From the NCBI GenBank assembly GCA_045644145.1, contig JAZRGK010000074.1, forward strand, positions 1 through 20,701: a DNA stretch of 20,701 nt, given 5' to 3'. The translations under genes were made by a program, and so were the position numbers. The stretch is from Flemingiibacterium sp045644145 (lineage in GTDB: Bacteria; Bacillota; Clostridia; Oscillospirales; CAG-272). Below the pieces are notes generated by a model. That model worked only from the letters and a program-made list of their open reading frames with translations. It was not told where the DNA came from and made no database searches. Shown here piece after piece: positions 8,166-16,453 of the stretch (positions are counted from its first letter, which is position 1; every line of letters begins with the position of its first letter).

Positions 8166-9083
8166 ATGTCATTTGCACATGAAACCAAAACGGGACTTGT
8201 TGCTCACTCCGAGGGACTAAAGCATGACTGCTGCCGCAAAGCGGAGCTATACGGCATACTTTACGCGGCAGGTATATTTTCGCGTGAGCGGCTGAAGCTT
8301 GTCACCACATGCGAGGAGTTGGCAGAACTTACCGTCAAACGGCTGCGCGAGCAATACCGTATTGAGGCTAATTTATATATTACCGAAAAAAAGAGCGGTG
8401 CGGCGGATGAACGTAGAAGCTGTAAGCTCACCGTACCGCAGAAAAAAGAGCTGGCACGGCTGTTCCACGCTCTAAAATACAGTGAGGACGAGCCTGAAAG
8501 CAATTTGAAGACCGAAATGCTCCGATGCGTAAGCTGCATGGCGGCATTTGTACGCGGGGTGTTCTTGGCGGCAGGTACCCTCACCGATCCCGATAAAGGA
8601 TATCATTTGGAGCTTGATTTTCTAAACGAATCGGCGGCGAAGAAGCTCTCTGAACTTCTTTTGGAAAACGGTCTTGAACCTAAATACACATCCCGCAAAA
8701 CCGAGCATGTTCTTTACTATAAGGACAGCGAGAGTATAGAGAATTTTCTGGCGTTCATAGGAGCGAACGGCGCGGCATTTACCATAATGAATAAAAAGAT
8801 CGAACGGGAGCTTCGCAGTGATGCAAACCGAATTGCCAACAGCGAGCTTGCCAACATTGGAAAGACCATTGCGGCAGCAGGAGATCAAATTGCGGCTATA
8901 AACGCTCTTAAGGCGGCAGGCGAGCTTGAAAGAATGCCGGACGAGCTTAAAATCACAGCATATCTCAGACTTGAACACGCGGATGCAACACTTGCAAAGC
9001 TTGCATCGCTTCACGAACCGCCTATCACCAAATCAGGGGTTAATCACCGCCTAAAAAAGATAATGGCTTGGAAACCGCAGTAA
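8166..9083 (+). CDS. whiA: DNA-binding protein WhiA
   Basis: A 305-residue WhiA, related to LAGLIDADG homing endonucleases but lacking nuclease activity, acting as a sporulation or division-linked transcription factor or nucleoid protein in Gram-positives. The N-terminus has the family start MSFAHETKTGL and the CCRKAELYG block. A LAGLIDADG-like segment FVRGVFLAAGTLTDP begins at about residue 128. The C-terminal helix-turn-helix spans about residues 225-305 and ends in the typical LASLHEPPITKSGVNHRLKKI type of sequence. Start: ATG 8166, preceded by GGGAG with a 5-nt spacer; the in-frame TTG 8154 lies upstream of that site. The 35-bp gap from rapZ contains a small inverted repeat (CTGTC 8132-8136 and GACAG 8148-8152). 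Confidence 0.95.
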   Translation: MSFAHETKTGLVAHSEGLKHDCCRKAELYGILYAAGIFSRERLKLVTTCEELAELTVKRLREQYRIEANLYITEKKSGAADERRSCKLTVPQKKELARLFHALKYSEDEPESNLKTEMLRCVSCMAAFVRGVFLAAGTLTDPDKGYHLELDFLNESAAKKLSELLLENGLEPKYTSRKTEHVLYYKDSESIENFLAFIGANGAAFTIMNKKIERELRSDANRIANSELANIGKTIAAAGDQIAAINALKAAGELERMPDELKITAYLRLEHADATLAKLASLHEPPITKSGVNHRLKKIMAWKPQ

Positions 9084-9116
9084 TTCAAGGCTTTTATAAA
9101 TACAGAGGAAGAAAAT

Positions 9117-12100
9117 ATGTCGGATTTTGTTCACCTACATTTGCACAGTGAATACAGCCTGCTTGACGGCGCATGCCGCGTTTCGGATATACCGAAACGC
9201 GCAAAGGAGTGCGGTCACAGCGCGGCGGCTATCACCGACCACGGCGTTATGTATGGCGCGGTGGCGTTTTATAACGCCTGCAAAAAAGAGGGAATAAAGC
9301 CCATTATCGGATGCGAGGTGTACCTTGCACGCCGTACACGCTTCGACCGCGATCATAACGAAGACAGCGGAAGCTACCATCTTGTTTTGCTGTGCAAAAA
9401 TGAGGTGGGATATAAGAATCTCATATCAATGGTGACAAGCTCCTTTGTAGAGGGCTTTTATTCAAAGCCGCGAATAGATATGGAGCTTCTTCGATCGCAC
9501 AGCGAGGGGCTTATCGCTCTGTCAGCATGCCTTGCCGGATATATCCCGAGAGCTATCGCAGATGGCGACTACGGTACCGCCTCAGGGCATGCAAAAAAGA
9601 TGAAAGCAATTTTCGGCGAGGACTATTATCTTGAACTGCAGGATCACGGAATTGAGGAGCAAAAGGTCATCAACCGCGAAATTGTAAAGCTGTCCCGTGA
9701 GCTTTCTATCCCCCTTGTTGCCACAAACGATGCCCACTATCTGCGCCGAAGCGATGCAGACAGCCAAGCCATACTTATGTGCATCCAGACCAACAATGTT
9801 ATCACCGACGGACGCCCTATCGGCTTCGAAACGGACGAGTTTTACTATAAGACCACGGACGAAATGCGCGAGCTATTCGGTCATCTTGACGGTGAAGCTC
9901 TCGGCAGTCCTATCGAAAACACAGTAAAAGTTGCGGAAAAATGCAGCTTTGATTTTGATTTTTCGAAAATATACCTGCCTGCCTTTGTGCCGCCAGACGG
10001 ACTTTCGCCAGGTGATTATCTGAAGCGCCTTGCGGATGTGGGACTTAAAGAACGTGTGGCATCCGGGGGGATTGCATATACGGACAAGCATCCGAAAACG
10101 GAATATCTTGAACGAATAGATTATGAGCTTGACGTAATAAACCGCATGGGATACGCCGACTATTTCCTCATCGTTCAGGATTTTGTCGGTTACGCCAAGA
10201 AAAATGCTATTCCCGTAGGGCCGGGACGTGGCTCGGGAGCGGGAAGTCTTGTAGCTTTTCTACTTGGCATCACAGACCTTGATCCCCTTGCATTTGAACT
10301 GCTTTTTGAGCGTTTTCTTAATCCCGAGCGTGTAAGCATGCCCGACTTCGATATTGATTTCTGCTATAACCGCAGAGATGAGGTAATAGAATATGTCCGC
10401 CGCAGGTATGGGGCGGATCATGTGGCGCAGATCATTACATTCGGTACTATGGCGGCAAGAGCGGCGGTGCGTGATGTGGGACGTGCCCTCGGCATGTCAT
10501 ATGCGGAAACCGATGCGGTGGCTAAGGTTATTCCACACGCCCTTGATATGACTCTTGACGGTGCGCTAACATCAAGTAAAGAGCTTCGTGAGATGTATGA
10601 AGACTCACCGAAGGTTAAACGGCTTATAGATACCGCCCGTGCACTTGAGGGGATGCCCCGTCATTCCTCAACCCATGCCGCAGGCGTGGTTATAACCGAC
10701 AGACCTGTAAGCGAATATGTTCCACTGGCTGTAAACGGAGATGTGCCCGTCACGCAGTTTGATATGGACACCGTTGCGAAGCTGGGACTTCTCAAATTCG
10801 ATTTTTTGGCGCTTCGTTATCTTACTATAATATCCGATACCGAGAAGCAGATAAAAAAGCGCAAATCGGATTTCAGTATAGAAGCAATTCCATTAGATGA
10901 TAAAAAGGCGTATGACCTTATATCTTCGGGAAATACGGGCGGAATATTCCAGCTCGAATCCGGCGGAATGAGACAGATGCTTACACAACTCCGTCCCGAC
11001 TGTATTGAGGATATTATCGCGGCAATTTCCCTTTACCGTCCGGGCCCTATGGATTCTATTCCGAAATACATCGAAAACAGAAAAAACAGGGACAAAATAA
11101 CCTACAAAACTCCCCTGCTTGCACCTATACTTGACGTAACCTACGGCTGCATGGTATACCAGGAGCAGGTAATGCAGGTGTGCCGTAGTGTTGCCGGATA
11201 TTCCTACGGCAGAGCTGACCTTGTACGCCGTATGATGGCTAAGAAAAAAGCGGACGAAATGGAAAAAGAGCGTGCGGTATTTGTTGATGGCGCAGGCAAA
11301 AACGGAATCTCCGAGGATACGGCAAATGAGCTGTTTGATGAAATGTCAGGATTTGCCTCCTATGCGTTCAACAAGAGCCACGCCGCCGCCTATGCCATAA
11401 TATCATACCGCACCGCATATCTAAAGAGCCATTATCCATGCGAATACCTTGCCGCGCTCATGACCTCCGTTATGGGCAACGCCGCAAAGACCGCAGAATA
11501 TGTGGCGGAATGTACACGATACGGAATTCGCATACTTCCGCCGGACATCAATGAATCATCTGCAAATTTCAGTGCGGTGGTTAATGGAAGTGACAGATAT
11601 ATCCGCTTCGGACTTCTTGCGCTTAAGAATCTGGGCGAGGGCTTTATCGGCAGAATTGCCGCCGAAAGGCGTACACACCCCTTTACATCGTTCGAGAATT
11701 TTGTTGGCCGCATGTACGGTAAGGACATGAACAAGCGTCAGGCAGAAGCGCTTATTAAAAGCGGCGCATTTGACGGGCTCGGCGTATACAGAAGCAAACT
11801 GCTTCTGTCCTATGAGCGTATTGTAGACCACTATCAGGAGCGGAGCCGTTCGAATCTTGCAGGACAGCTTGACATGTTTTCCATGGGACTTGGCGGACCG
11901 AAAACAGAAAGCGAAGGCTTTATTTACCCCGATGTGGATGAGCTTACACTAAAAGAAAAGTTAAGACTTGAAAAAGAGTGCTCAGGCATATATTTTTCAG
12001 GCCACATGATCGAGGATTACTCAAAGCACGTTGAAAAAATTGCTCCTACACCCATAAATCAGATAATTTCTGCTTTTTCAGAGGACGGGGATTCGGACGA

Positions 12101-12887
12101 GATTTTTTCCGATAAGCAGACTGTCACGGTTTGCGGCATAATCACAAGACGTCAGACAAAAACCACCAAAAACGGCGGTCAAATGGCATTTATCAGCCTT
12201 GAAGACCGATTCGGCGAGATAGAGCTTCTGGTATTCCCAAAAACATACGAAAGCGTGGCGCATATGCTTACAAGCGAGGCCGCAATCTGCGCCGTAGGAC
12301 AGCTTTCCGTACGTGATGACGAAGAACCTAAGATACTTGTAAACTCTATAGTAAGGCTTGAAGATAATGCTCACTTCACGGATGCGCCGAATCAGGTAAA
12401 ATCGGCTGTCGGTACGGGAAATACGGGCAAAAATTCATCAAGTCCTGCCCCCACCGCTATTTCGGATGTACAGCATACGCTCACGCAGACATCATCCCCC
12501 GATGGAAGTATAGTGTACCGAGTAAGAGGCGTTTCCGCACCGCTTCCGACGGCTGTGCCTATGTATAATCGGCAGGCATACACACCTTCCCCGATGCAAA
12601 CTCCACAAAGAAAACCGATGCAGTCGGTGAGGGAAAATTACGGTACATCTGCTACGCAGCCATCCAAGATATATCTACGGGTTGAAAGTATGAATGACTC
12701 AGACAGAGGCTTCAAAAAAGCAGAAAATCTTGTTTACATTTTCTGCGACGGGTCAACCGAGGTTATATTCTATGATAAATCCGCATCAGAGTATAAGCGC
12801 CTTTCAGGCGTAAAGCTTGCCGCTTCCCTATTCGTAATAGGTGAGTTAAAAGCCGTATTAGGCGATGAAAATGTAGTGATCAGGTGA
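9117..12887 (+). CDS. dnaE: DNA polymerase III subunit alpha (DnaE)
   Basis: A 1256-residue replicative or translesion polymerase of the C family. Domains in order: N-terminal PHP domain (HLHLHSEYSLLDG, residues 6-18; second block ITDHGVMYG), palm with GPGRGSGAGS from G368, catalytic aspartates in PDFDIDF (D412 and D414) and the third in KFDF (D562), fingers and helix-hairpin-helix region in the middle (about 570-900), and an OB-fold near 1010-1085 (TVCGIITRRQTKTTKNG). Beyond this, about residues 1089-1180 form a Ser/Thr/Pro/Gln-rich linker before a short structured tail ending GDENVVIR, making it longer than typical DnaE (about 1150-1180). No PolC-type exonuclease insertion is present. The ribosome site is AGAGGAAG before ATG 9117. 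It follows whiA by 33 bp. Confidence 0.97.
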   Translation: MSDFVHLHLHSEYSLLDGACRVSDIPKRAKECGHSAAAITDHGVMYGAVAFYNACKKEGIKPIIGCEVYLARRTRFDRDHNEDSGSYHLVLLCKNEVGYKNLISMVTSSFVEGFYSKPRIDMELLRSHSEGLIALSACLAGYIPRAIADGDYGTASGHAKKMKAIFGEDYYLELQDHGIEEQKVINREIVKLSRELSIPLVATNDAHYLRRSDADSQAILMCIQTNNVITDGRPIGFETDEFYYKTTDEMRELFGHLDGEALGSPIENTVKVAEKCSFDFDFSKIYLPAFVPPDGLSPGDYLKRLADVGLKERVASGGIAYTDKHPKTEYLERIDYELDVINRMGYADYFLIVQDFVGYAKKNAIPVGPGRGSGAGSLVAFLLGITDLDPLAFELLFERFLNPERVSMPDFDIDFCYNRRDEVIEYVRRRYGADHVAQIITFGTMAARAAVRDVGRALGMSYAETDAVAKVIPHALDMTLDGALTSSKELREMYEDSPKVKRLIDTARALEGMPRHSSTHAAGVVITDRPVSEYVPLAVNGDVPVTQFDMDTVAKLGLLKFDFLALRYLTIISDTEKQIKKRKSDFSIEAIPLDDKKAYDLISSGNTGGIFQLESGGMRQMLTQLRPDCIEDIIAAISLYRPGPMDSIPKYIENRKNRDKITYKTPLLAPILDVTYGCMVYQEQVMQVCRSVAGYSYGRADLVRRMMAKKKADEMEKERAVFVDGAGKNGISEDTANELFDEMSGFASYAFNKSHAAAYAIISYRTAYLKSHYPCEYLAALMTSVMGNAAKTAEYVAECTRYGIRILPPDINESSANFSAVVNGSDRYIRFGLLALKNLGEGFIGRIAAERRTHPFTSFENFVGRMYGKDMNKRQAEALIKSGAFDGLGVYRSKLLLSYERIVDHYQERSRSNLAGQLDMFSMGLGGPKTESEGFIYPDVDELTLKEKLRLEKECSGIYFSGHMIEDYSKHVEKIAPTPINQIISAFSEDGDSDEIFSDKQTVTVCGIITRRQTKTTKNGGQMAFISLEDRFGEIELLVFPKTYESVAHMLTSEAAICAVGQLSVRDDEEPKILVNSIVRLEDNAHFTDAPNQVKSAVGTGNTGKNSSSPAPTAISDVQHTLTQTSSPDGSIVYRVRGVSAPLPTAVPMYNRQAYTPSPMQTPQRKPMQSVRENYGTSATQPSKIYLRVESMNDSDRGFKKAENLVYIFCDGSTEVIFYDKSASEYKRLSGVKLAASLFVIGELKAVLGDENVVIR

Positions 12888-12936
12888 GAATCATTAAAGT
12901 TTACGCTTTATACAAAAAATAACTAAGCTTTTGTGG

Positions 12937-12942
12937 TAAAAT
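12937..12942 (+). promoter_or_regulatory. Possible extended -10 promoter element upstream of the penicillin-binding protein gene
   Basis: TAAAAT at 12937-12942 is preceded by TGG (TG-n extended -10 pattern). No convincing -35 hexamer lies at 16-18 nt upstream, only an A-rich stretch. The 126-bp gap after dnaE is the longest in the first 15 kb and has no terminator-like hairpin. A small perfect palindrome, ACAGCGCTGT (12954-12963), follows just downstream of the expected start point. A local promoter here is plausible but weakly supported. Confidence 0.3.
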
Positions 12943-13013
12943 ATAGAGAACAAACAGCGCTGTGTTTTCGTCTAATTATTATACACCGTTTCACATAGGA
13001 AAGGATTGGAAAA

Positions 13014-15728
13014 TTGAATAACAATCAAAGAAAAAAGCAAAATACTAAAAAGGTAAATTGGTCACGGGAAGTAGCCGGCTCCGGAAAGCTTGCCGGCAAA
13101 GTGGTGGGAAAAATATTTTCATATATTCTGAACATCTTACTGACCGTATTTCTCATTTGCTTTATCACCGGCATTATTGTAGCTACAGTATTTGCTGTGT
13201 ATGTAAAAAACTACATTGATCCTGAAATAGACCCTTCAATATTCCGTATGAACTCCAGCCAAACCACTAAAATATTCTATATGGATTATACCGACCGCGA
13301 AAACCGTATCGGCACAAGGGTCGAAATAAAGGATGAACAGCTTTTTGGTTCCGAAAACAGTGTTTGGGTTTCATACACTCAAATTCCCGAAAATCTTGTT
13401 AATGCTTTTGTTGCAATAGAGGACCACCGATTCTGGGGACACAACGGTATTGACTGGATAAGAACCATAGGCGCTGTAATAAACTACTTTATCCCATTTG
13501 AAGAGGATCAGGGCGGCGGTTCAACCATTACCCAGCAGACTATCAAAAACTTGACCGAGGATAGAGATTATACCCCTCAGCGTAAGATACAGGAGATACT
13601 CCGCGCCATAAATCTGGAGAAAAAGCTTGACAAAACCGAAATTTTGGAGCTGTATCTCAACAATATCTACCTTTCCCAGAACTGCTACGGCGTGCAGGCG
13701 GCGGCTTACACCTACTTTAATAAAGATGTAAGCGAGCTTACCCTTGTGGAATGTGCATCCATTGCATCTATCACCAACTCTCCCACAAGATTTGACCCCG
13801 TACAGAATCCGGATGAGCACATAGCACGCCGAAATCTCATACTTTGGAGAATGTACGAGCTTGGTTATATAACCGAAACCGAATATAATATAGGCATTGC
13901 AACCGAGCTTGTTCTTGACTACCAAGGAAGAGCAAAAGATGCGTCCATTATCTCTAATTCCTGGTACACAGACCAGGTAATGGTGGAAGTGGCGAATGCA
14001 CTTTGCGAGGAAAAAGGCTACAGCCTTGAAATGGCATACAACCTTATCTATACAGGTGGTTTGCAGATAGAAACTCTGCAGGATCCCGAGGTTCAGGCAA
14101 CTCTTGAGGCAATATACGCCAACGAATCAAGCTTCCCGAAAACAAACAACGCAGTACAGCCCGAATCCTCTGCTGTTGTTATTGACCCTGCTACGGGCGA
14201 TGTCCTTGCCCTTGTTGGCGGTCGCGGACAAAAGGATGCTAACCTGCTTCTTAATAGGGCTACGCAGTCCACACGTTCGCCCGGTTCATCCATCAAACCT
14301 CTCTCTATATATGCTCCTGCACTTGAATACGGTATTCTTACCTACGGCAGCGTATATGATGATGTTCCGGTAGTATTCAACTATGCAGATGACGACGTGG
14401 ATAAGCTAAATCCTTCCGCATGGCCTAAAAATCTTCCTGAGGTATACGGCGGTCTTACTACCGTAAACGATGCGGTAACTCGCTCCGTAAATACTATTGC
14501 TGTGCGTATTCTCGAGGACCTTACAACGGATGTGTCCTTTGATTTTGTAAAGAACAAACTTCAGATGAAGAGCTATATTGAATATGCAACTCTTTCCGGC
14601 GGAATGTCCATAACCGATAAGGACGTTTCCGCATTGGCACTCGGCGGTATGAACTACGGCGTTACCAATCTGGAAATCACCGCCGCATATCAGATATTTG
14701 CCAACGGCGGCGTATACAACAAGCCGCGCACATGGCTTCGCGTGCTCGATTCCGAGGGTAATGTTCTGCTTGAAAACGAGCCGGAAAGCTATGTAGTAAT
14801 AAGTGAGCAGACCGCATCTATTATGACAAAAATGCTTCAGAATGTTGTTACAAGAGGTACTGCAACTGCTATAACCTTTGACAATACGGTAAACTGTGCT
14901 GGAAAAACCGGTACTACTTCAAATGACGTTGACCGCTGGTTTATCGGATATACTCCGTATTATGTATGCGGAATATGGTTCGGTTACGATATTCCCCAGT
15001 CCCTCGGCACACTTGCATGGAGTCCGTGTACCGTGGCATGGGACAAAATAATGATACAGCTTCATAATGACGAAATAAGCAGCGGTACTCCCCTTAAAAC
15101 ATTCGAGCTTGCAGACGGTATTGTTACAGCGAACTACTGTAAGGATTCCGGCAAGCTTATGACAGCCGCCTGCTATGCAGACCCGCGAGGAAACCGTGCC
15201 GAAACCGGCTACTTCACAGCCGCAACCGTGCCTACGGAATACTGCGACTGTCATATCATGGTGGCATATGATTCGGTAACCGGAGCGGTTGCATGCGAAA
15301 AGTGCCCACCCGAAAATATAAAAAATGTGGGGCTTATAAAAGTGTCGAGGGTATTCCCTCTGAATGTCAAGGTCACCGATACGCAGTATACCTACCGCGA
15401 TATCCACAGCGATACTGTGTTGCCGGAAACCGGAAATGTTCCGTTCTATATGGGACTTTACGCAGAAGGTGAATATCCCGGATATACCGCCACAGAAAAG
15501 AGATATTACAACAGCGCATGCTATGAGCACAATGCGCTTCCCGATCCAGAACCCGAGCCTGAGCCGGAAGATAATACTCCCGACGATGAGGAGAGCGGCG
15601 CATACGACGATATCTTCGGTGAGGATACCGACATCACCACAGATAGTGAAGAAAATTATGATGACTACGAAGACTGGTCAGATAACATGTGGGATGACCT
15701 CATAAACGGGGGAAATGGCGAGGAATAA
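13014..15728 (+). CDS. Class A penicillin-binding protein (PBP1A family; transglycosylase/transpeptidase)
   Basis: A 904-residue bifunctional peptidoglycan synthase. It has a short basic cytoplasmic tail, then one membrane helix (about residues 36-62). The GT51 glycosyltransferase domain shows E136-D-H-R-F motif 1, GGSTITQQ at 168-175, and the RKIQEILRAINLEKKLDKTEILELYLNNIYL region in shorter blocks. The transpeptidase domain has S425-x-x-K428, S491-V-N493 and K631-T-G633. The region after the transpeptidase has six cysteines (709, 720, 744, 746, 761, 764) and ends in a strongly acidic Pro/Glu/Asp tail (about 845-904). The start is TTG 13014, placed 8 nt after AAAGGA; there is no better start in frame. 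The C-terminal Cys cluster and acidic tail would be extracellular. Confidence 0.95.
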   Translation: MNNNQRKKQNTKKVNWSREVAGSGKLAGKVVGKIFSYILNILLTVFLICFITGIIVATVFAVYVKNYIDPEIDPSIFRMNSSQTTKIFYMDYTDRENRIGTRVEIKDEQLFGSENSVWVSYTQIPENLVNAFVAIEDHRFWGHNGIDWIRTIGAVINYFIPFEEDQGGGSTITQQTIKNLTEDRDYTPQRKIQEILRAINLEKKLDKTEILELYLNNIYLSQNCYGVQAAAYTYFNKDVSELTLVECASIASITNSPTRFDPVQNPDEHIARRNLILWRMYELGYITETEYNIGIATELVLDYQGRAKDASIISNSWYTDQVMVEVANALCEEKGYSLEMAYNLIYTGGLQIETLQDPEVQATLEAIYANESSFPKTNNAVQPESSAVVIDPATGDVLALVGGRGQKDANLLLNRATQSTRSPGSSIKPLSIYAPALEYGILTYGSVYDDVPVVFNYADDDVDKLNPSAWPKNLPEVYGGLTTVNDAVTRSVNTIAVRILEDLTTDVSFDFVKNKLQMKSYIEYATLSGGMSITDKDVSALALGGMNYGVTNLEITAAYQIFANGGVYNKPRTWLRVLDSEGNVLLENEPESYVVISEQTASIMTKMLQNVVTRGTATAITFDNTVNCAGKTGTTSNDVDRWFIGYTPYYVCGIWFGYDIPQSLGTLAWSPCTVAWDKIMIQLHNDEISSGTPLKTFELADGIVTANYCKDSGKLMTAACYADPRGNRAETGYFTAATVPTEYCDCHIMVAYDSVTGAVACEKCPPENIKNVGLIKVSRVFPLNVKVTDTQYTYRDIHSDTVLPETGNVPFYMGLYAEGEYPGYTATEKRYYNSACYEHNALPDPEPEPEPEDNTPDDEESGAYDDIFGEDTDITTDSEENYDDYEDWSDNMWDDLINGGNGEE

Positions 15729-15747
15729 GAATTCCAGGCATTAAATC

Positions 15748-15784
15748 AAAAATCACCTCATACATTTTGTGTGAGGTGATTTTT
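15748..15784 (+). terminator. Strong hairpin with U-tract: terminator of the PBP gene overlapping the tspO ribosome site
   Basis: The 13-nt arms AAAAATCACCTCA (15748-15760) and TGAGGTGATTTTT (15772-15784) are perfectly complementary, with ACA/TGT pairing near the loop. The 3' arm ends in five Ts, the classical form of an intrinsic terminator 19 bp after the PBP stop codon. The same 3' arm contains GAGGTGAT, the Shine-Dalgarno sequence of tspO, and its last base directly abuts the tspO ATG (15785). The hairpin could therefore act both as a terminator and as an RBS-masking element. Its dual role is inference; the pairing is seen directly. Confidence 0.8.
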
Positions 15785-16315
15785 ATGTCGTTTATAAAAA
15801 AAGCAAGGCACAAAGTGTCTTGTACGGTACGTTCTGAGCTGTCGCGGATAGATTTTCGCTGTGTAATAGCCGGCGCCGTCATAATATTGCTGTGCGGATT
15901 TCTCAGCGCACTTGCAGGCGGTTCTACGGAAAGTTACAGAGAACTTGTAAAGCCGAGATGGGCGCCACCGGCGTTTTTATTCCCCATAATTTGGACGGTG
16001 CTCTATATTCTTATTGGCGGTGCCGCCGGTGCAATAACCTGCGTTTGCGACAGAGCGTTGGAATCTGATAAATTAAAGGGACTTTTGTTTTTTGTCATTA
16101 TGATGGTGTTTAATTTTATCTGGTCGCCGCTTTTTTTCGGTGCCGGAGCGTTTTTTGCGGCATTTATTGCTATCATAATGATGATAATTTTGACTTTCTT
16201 CATTATTTGCTTTTTCGGACGAATATATAAGACTGCGGCGGCAATCATGGTTCTGTATCTTGCGTGGTTGTTTTTCGCCGCATATCTTAATCTTGCGATT
16301 ATTATTCTTAATTAA
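15785..16315 (+). CDS. tspO: TspO/MBR family membrane protein
   Basis: A 176-residue protein with five hydrophobic helices (about 26-46, 66-88, 98-118, 121-144, 150-172), the TspO topology. Family residues include the loop W59-A-P-P62 after helix 1, W70-T-V-L-Y, N110 and W113 in helix 3, and W161...A-Y167-L-N169 in helix 5. TspO/translocator proteins bind porphyrins and cholesterol-like ligands and are implicated in tetrapyrrole or stress responses; a function in this organism is unknown. Start: ATG 15785, immediately after the hairpin holding GAGGTGAT; an in-frame TTG 15767 inside the loop would lack a ribosome site and is rejected. There is an extra N-terminal tail of about 24 mainly basic residues before helix 1. 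No clear terminator follows. Confidence 0.92.
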   Translation: MSFIKKARHKVSCTVRSELSRIDFRCVIAGAVIILLCGFLSALAGGSTESYRELVKPRWAPPAFLFPIIWTVLYILIGGAAGAITCVCDRALESDKLKGLLFFVIMMVFNFIWSPLFFGAGAFFAAFIAIIMMIILTFFIICFFGRIYKTAAAIMVLYLAWLFFAAYLNLAIIILN

Positions 16316-16344
16316 ATGCATATGTAAAAAATATGTTGCCTCTA

Positions 16345-16373
16345 TTGACAAAACTTACGAAAAGTAGTATAAT
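16345..16373 (+). promoter_or_regulatory. Consensus sigma-70/SigA promoter for the DUF4430 lipoprotein gene
   Basis: TTGACA at 16345-16350 and TATAAT at 16368-16373 are both perfect consensus hexamers, separated by exactly 17 bp. Transcription is expected to start near 16380, giving a leader of about 74 nt before the ATG at 16454. This is the best promoter in the window and suggests strong constitutive or housekeeping expression of the downstream lipoprotein, subject to the leader structures described separately. Confidence 0.9.
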
Positions 16374-16381
16374 ATACGCAT

Positions 16382-16441
16382 AGGCAGACTAGTTCTGCGC
16401 CTATAATACGGCTAAATTTATGCCGCTATTAAAAAATTTAG
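16382..16441 (+). promoter_or_regulatory. Structured 5' leader with mutually exclusive hairpins
   Basis: The first stem pairs ATAG-GCAGA with TCTGC and CTAT across a 5-nt loop (about 16380-16404). A second hairpin pairs CGGC (16409-16412) with GCCG (16422-16425). An alternative 8-bp pairing joins CTAAATTT (16412-16419) to AAATTTAG (16434-16441). The last arm runs into the Shine-Dalgarno AGGAGGAAC (about 16440-16448), so the alternative fold would affect ribosome access. No known riboswitch class was recognised; a regulatory role is inferred from structure only. Confidence 0.45.
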
Positions 16442-16453
16442 GAGGAACATAAA

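Noticed and set aside
14919..15530. Long minus-strand open frame (about 200 codons) opposite the PBP gene
   Set aside because: It lies wholly within the PBP coding region, has no ribosome site, and reads as a shadow of the conserved plus-strand transpeptidase.
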